Source: a bacterium UBP1_UBA4783
Lineage (GTDB): Bacteria > Krumholzibacteriota > Krumholzibacteriia > Krumholzibacteriales > Krumholzibacteriaceae
Assembly: GCA_002403075.1 (NCBI GenBank)
Contig: DHHB01000043.1
Location: forward strand, 242-10,407
Direction of reading: 5' to 3'
DNA: 10,166 bases
Made by a program: the position numbers and the translations under genes. This document shows, one piece after another, positions 7,801 to 10,166 of this stretch; position 1 is the first letter of the stretch; the number at the start of each line of letters is the position of its first letter. The notes beneath the pieces were generated by a model that did not search any database, was not told the DNA's origin, and was given only the letters and a program-made list of their open reading frames with translations.

Positions 7801-10166
7801 ATGCATTCGGGGGGTGGGCGCAGGATGGGATTGGGAAACAGCAAGTGGCTCGTCAACTGCTGGAAGCGGCGGGCTTCGTCCGGACGGATACGAAGCAGCC
7901 GAAGCTCGAGCTGGGCGGAGGCCCAGGCGAAATCCATCGCCCGATCGATGGCGGGGGGCTCGCCGTACTTGTCCATCATACTCACGACCTGCCGCCGTGT
8001 TTCGCCGGCCGCGATAACGAGGGAAAACCGAACGCGCTGGCCCGGAGCGAGGATCACGCTCCGCCGCAGACTGAGGATCGGGTCGAGGACGAAACCTTGG
8101 GCTTTGCCGGGCTCCTGAGAGGCCCCCATGGGACGGGCGAGCGTCCGCCCGCGCCCGATGAACCGGCGCCGGTCCGTCTCGAACCGCAGGGCTTCAGAAT
8201 CGCTTTTTTCGAACGTGAAACGATGTGCGACGTAGATGGGAGGGGCGTCTTCTCCGCGGGGTCTGCGGTACGCGAGGAGCGCGTGATGCTCGCTCACCGC
8301 TTCGGTCCGGATAAAAAGCTTGTTGAAGGCAGGATGCTGCCGGTCCGCGTTGTGCGGCGCCATCGAGAGCTCGACGTAGCTCGTGAGCTCGAGGCGGCGG
8401 GTGCGAACGGACCGATTGAACAGAGTGATCCGCCGAATCTCGACGTCATCTTCCGGCGAGACGACGACCTCGGTTTCGGTTTGAATGCCTTTATCGGTGC
8501 GCCGGAACACGGCGCGGTCGAGCGCAAAGTTGGCGGAATACCCCTCGACCTTTCCGCCGACCGGGTGATACGTGTTGGACCACAATCCGTCGGATTCGGC
8601 TTCGTGGATGTAGCAGAATGTTCCCCACGAATCCCGGGTTCGATCCGACCTCCAGCGGGTAATTTCATGGTCGCCCCATCGGCTGTATCCCCCGCCGGTG
8701 TTCGTGAGCATCAAACAATAACGACCGTTGCACAGCAGTTGGGTCTTGGGGATCGCGGTGTGGGGAGTGTCGAATGTGCTCTCCGCAGGCGACACCTCGC
8801 CGACGTCCATCGCCGACGGCACTCTCTCCCGCGTGGAGATGTGGTGAAGGGGAGAAAGGACCGGGATGCGCTCGTGAAGCAACGGCTCCACGGCACGAAC
8901 GCGCGCGTCGGCGTGGAAACGGCGCTGGATGGAATTGCCGTGGAACAGGTTCGCGAGCGAGAGGAAGGCCATTCCCTGATGATGGGTCATATACGCCCGT
9001 ACGATCACCCCGCGCCCGCCCTCGCGACTCGGCAGCCGGGTGAAGTCCATCGCTTCGTAATAGCCGTAGTCGTTCAGAAGCCCCAGCGCGGCCAGTCGTC
9101 TCAGATTCCGCACGGTCTCTCTCGGCGCTATGTTCACCGCGAGAAGCGTCGCATAGGGTGCGACGACGACCTCCTCCTCCAAGCCGCGCTTCAGTCCGAG
9201 CTCCGGCACGCCGAAGGCTTTGTACTGATACGTCTTGTTGACGTCCAGATCTCCAAAGGCGGATTCCGAGATCCCCCACGGCACATGACGCGTGCGCCCG
9301 TAAGCGATGTGGATCGCCACCGCGTCCTTCATCGCTTTGTCGAGGAGCGAGTTGCCGTATGAGCGCTGAAAAATGAGAGGCATCAGATATTCGAACATGG
9401 TCCCCGCCCAGCTGAGCAGCACGCGGCGGCGGCCGATCGAACCGTAGGGCCGGCTCATGGAGAACCAATGCTCGATGGAGACGTCCCCGCGCGCGATGGC
9501 GACGAAACTCCCGAGGCGCGCCTCACTCGCCAAAAGATCGTAGTAGGCGCTATCGGGACGTCCTTCAGAGACGTTGTAGCCGATCGAAAAGAGCCGGCGC
9601 TGGGAGTCATAGAGAAAGCGCATGTTTATCGATTCCGAAAGCTCTCGTACATCCCGGATGAGGCGCTCGCTTGTGGCCAGCATTTCGCCGGCCAGCCATT
9701 TCGCCCGCGCGAGAGCCTCCAGGAGGCGGTCGATCCATTCGAAGAGAGGCCCCTCCGCCGACGGCGCCGCCTCCCGGATCGATCGGAGGGCCTCAAGGCA
9801 GACGACGTTTCCATCGGCGATATCGAGAAGCGACGGCGCTTGATGCAGATTCTCGCGGCGTGCGAGCGATACCTCGAGACCGAGCGGAGCGATCTCCTCT
9901 TCGGTCTTTTCTCCAAGGATTTCGATCCATCCGAGATAACGATCCCCGATGCCGAGCCAGGACGATACCTGTCTCTCCATCTCGGCGATCCAGTAGGCCG
10001 CTCCTTCCGTGCCCCCGGCGGACCGGCGCCCCGCCTCAGCGAGCGCTCTCACGCGGGCTTCCGTTCGCCGCAACAGGCGAAGCGCATCGACGACGCGATC
10101 AGGCGGCTCCTCCCACGCGCGCATCAGCTCGTCGAGGGCGCGCGTATTCAAGCCGGAATCGCCTTC
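4872..10166 (-). CDS. Cyclic beta-1,2-glucan synthase-type (NdvB-like) protein, glycoamylase-like plus GH94 part
   Basis: This minus-strand frame reads from the right edge to a TAG at 4872-4874 (1,764 residues). It is still open at the edge. The TTG at 10149-10151 is in frame but has no credible ribosome site, so the gene very probably continues outside. Residue numbers count from the edge. About 1-190 is a helical linker. About 195-430 is a glycoamylase-like domain (NVSEGRPDSAYYDLLASEAR from 198; THHQG at 394-398). About 475-735 is a first GH94-type beta-sandwich. About 798-860 has GLWPYAISGD and ADLVILNE, typical of NdvB proteins. About 945-1245 is a second sandwich. About 1245-1680 is the GH94 alpha/alpha barrel, with FGFRDQLQD (1294-1302), HWWH (1333-1336), DWND (1429-1432, bearing the family's catalytic aspartate), PPGVRENGGQYTH (1576-1588) and GGWSWYTGAAAW (1649-1660). 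In full-length synthases an N-terminal GT84 transferase with membrane helices builds linear beta-1,2-glucan, and GH94 phosphorolysis sets ring size. No membrane segment is visible in this part. A phosphorylase-only protein remains possible. Confidence 0.93.
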   Translation of the reverse strand, partial: EGDSGLNTRALDELMRAWEEPPDRVVDALRLLRRTEARVRALAEAGRRSAGGTEGAAYWIAEMERQVSSWLGIGDRYLGWIEILGEKTEEEIAPLGLEVSLARRENLHQAPSLLDIADGNVVCLEALRSIREAAPSAEGPLFEWIDRLLEALARAKWLAGEMLATSERLIRDVRELSESINMRFLYDSQRRLFSIGYNVSEGRPDSAYYDLLASEARLGSFVAIARGDVSIEHWFSMSRPYGSIGRRRVLLSWAGTMFEYLMPLIFQRSYGNSLLDKAMKDAVAIHIAYGRTRHVPWGISESAFGDLDVNKTYQYKAFGVPELGLKRGLEEEVVVAPYATLLAVNIAPRETVRNLRRLAALGLLNDYGYYEAMDFTRLPSREGGRGVIVRAYMTHHQGMAFLSLANLFHGNSIQRRFHADARVRAVEPLLHERIPVLSPLHHISTRERVPSAMDVGEVSPAESTFDTPHTAIPKTQLLCNGRYCLMLTNTGGGYSRWGDHEITRWRSDRTRDSWGTFCYIHEAESDGLWSNTYHPVGGKVEGYSANFALDRAVFRRTDKGIQTETEVVVSPEDDVEIRRITLFNRSVRTRRLELTSYVELSMAPHNADRQHPAFNKLFIRTEAVSEHHALLAYRRPRGEDAPPIYVAHRFTFEKSDSEALRFETDRRRFIGRGRTLARPMGASQEPGKAQGFVLDPILSLRRSVILAPGQRVRFSLVIAAGETRRQVVSMMDKYGEPPAIDRAMDFAWASAQLELRLLRIRPDEARRFQQLTSHLLFPNPILRPPPECIEENCRGQAGLWPYAISGDAPIAMVTIGEAQDIALVRQMLQAHAYWRNHGLKADLVILNEEARGYEQPLRERLERLIQTHATHTGIDKAEGIYVLGADLMPEEDVTLLRAAASVVLAAARGTLPQQLGVPMEAPELPEPMIRKRAPRAPSPSLPFLELPYFNSVGGFTPDGREYAIYLGPDIHTPAPWVNVIANPTFGTLLGETGSGFTWYGNSQRNRLTECSNDPVTDPPSEALYIRDEETGVYWTPTAAPIREKTPYRTRHGAGYTVFEHNSNGIEQELTVFVPVDEKGGEPVKLQRLRLRNDSSGHRTLSVTYYVEWTLGENRESSQMHVVTQWDDDIQALIARNRYHPDYGNRVAFAALSPPAESYSGDRTTFLGRNRSMGNPAAMERVRLSRRTGAGFDPCAALQVTIELAPGERSEIACMLGQAESADEVYALVRTYREQSALEAALKRTKAWWDDLLGTIEVHTPELAADFLVNRWLLYQDLSCRIWGRSAFYQPGGAFGFRDQLQDVMAFVYARPELAREHILLAASRQFKEGDVQHWWHPPSGAGIRSRISDDLLWLPYVAAHYVRLTGDADILHAKVPFLNAPLLEDGQQEIFSTPEAALERATLFEHCRRAVARGLTIGPNGLPLMGTGDWNDGMNLVGAGGKGESVWLAWFLADVLQGMAEMSDLLDRPELGRTYRHDRESLIQRIERAAWDGEWYLRGTFDDGTPLGSSTNSEGSIDSLPQSWAWLSGAADVNRAGIALESAWTHLVREDEGLVLLLEPPFDTSEPSPGYIRGYPPGVRENGGQYTHAALWLAMAMARRGDGERAVKILRMLNPIERARDPESVWRYGIEPYVIAADVYRLPGRIGHGGWSWYTGAAAWMYRAWIEEVLGLRVRGERMQVNPVIPGWWDGFSMRFRHGEAIYEIQVDNPEKRERGVSWVEMDGRRLPDGVIPLERGLVKHRILVRMGESRQAADDPLRPASVD

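Noticed and set aside
7158..9362. Long plus-strand open frame (734 residues) inside the NdvB-like gene
   Set aside because: Low-complexity, arginine- and proline-rich translation with no domain. The opposite strand carries unmistakable GH94 and glycoamylase-like motifs throughout.
1..10166. Mobile element, phage, defence or biosynthetic cluster signature
   Set aside because: No transposase, integrase, terminal repeats, CRISPR-like periodic repeats, tRNA or compositional break was seen. A single radical SAM gene is not enough to call a cluster.

Overview
This is a GC-rich bacterial chromosomal segment with long open frames on both strands. It appears to come from a Gram-negative organism. The support for that is an exported LolA-like protein and a cyclic beta-1,2-glucan synthase-type (NdvB/Cgs) protein, whose products are usually periplasmic. 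The phylum cannot be fixed from the sequence. I see no rRNA, tRNA, CRISPR array, insertion sequence or phage gene.

Layout. (1) Positions 1-378, minus strand: the first 126 residues of a secreted LolA-like protein, running off the left edge. (2) Positions 379-628: a divergent intergenic region with a strong sigma70-type promoter facing right (535-563) and a nested GC-rich inverted repeat (453-485). (3) Positions 629-4790, plus strand: three genes in a row. They are an OPT-family transporter (629-2689), a small DUF4126 membrane protein (2817-3377) and a B12-binding-type radical SAM protein (about 3405-4790). The last two are 27 bases apart and probably co-transcribed. The transporter is 127 bases upstream, and that gap holds a second, weaker promoter candidate. 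(4) Positions 4872-10166, minus strand: one very large frame that converges on the radical SAM gene and is still open at the right edge. It is the C-terminal 1,764 residues of an NdvB-like protein: a glycoamylase-like domain, then GH94 beta-sandwich parts and the GH94 catalytic barrel with a DWND motif.

How the genes work together. The large minus-strand gene stands alone and fits synthesis or length control of beta-1,2-glucan in the envelope. The transporter, DUF4126 and radical SAM genes are co-oriented, but no shared pathway can be read from them. The radical SAM protein could modify a lipid or small molecule, and the transporter could move peptides or metal chelates; both substrates are unknown. 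The window looks mostly like ordinary core or metabolic genome. I found no convincing new system. The points worth a second look are the truncated NdvB-like protein, a hydrophilic insert in the transporter, the unassigned radical SAM protein and a few structured non-coding sites.
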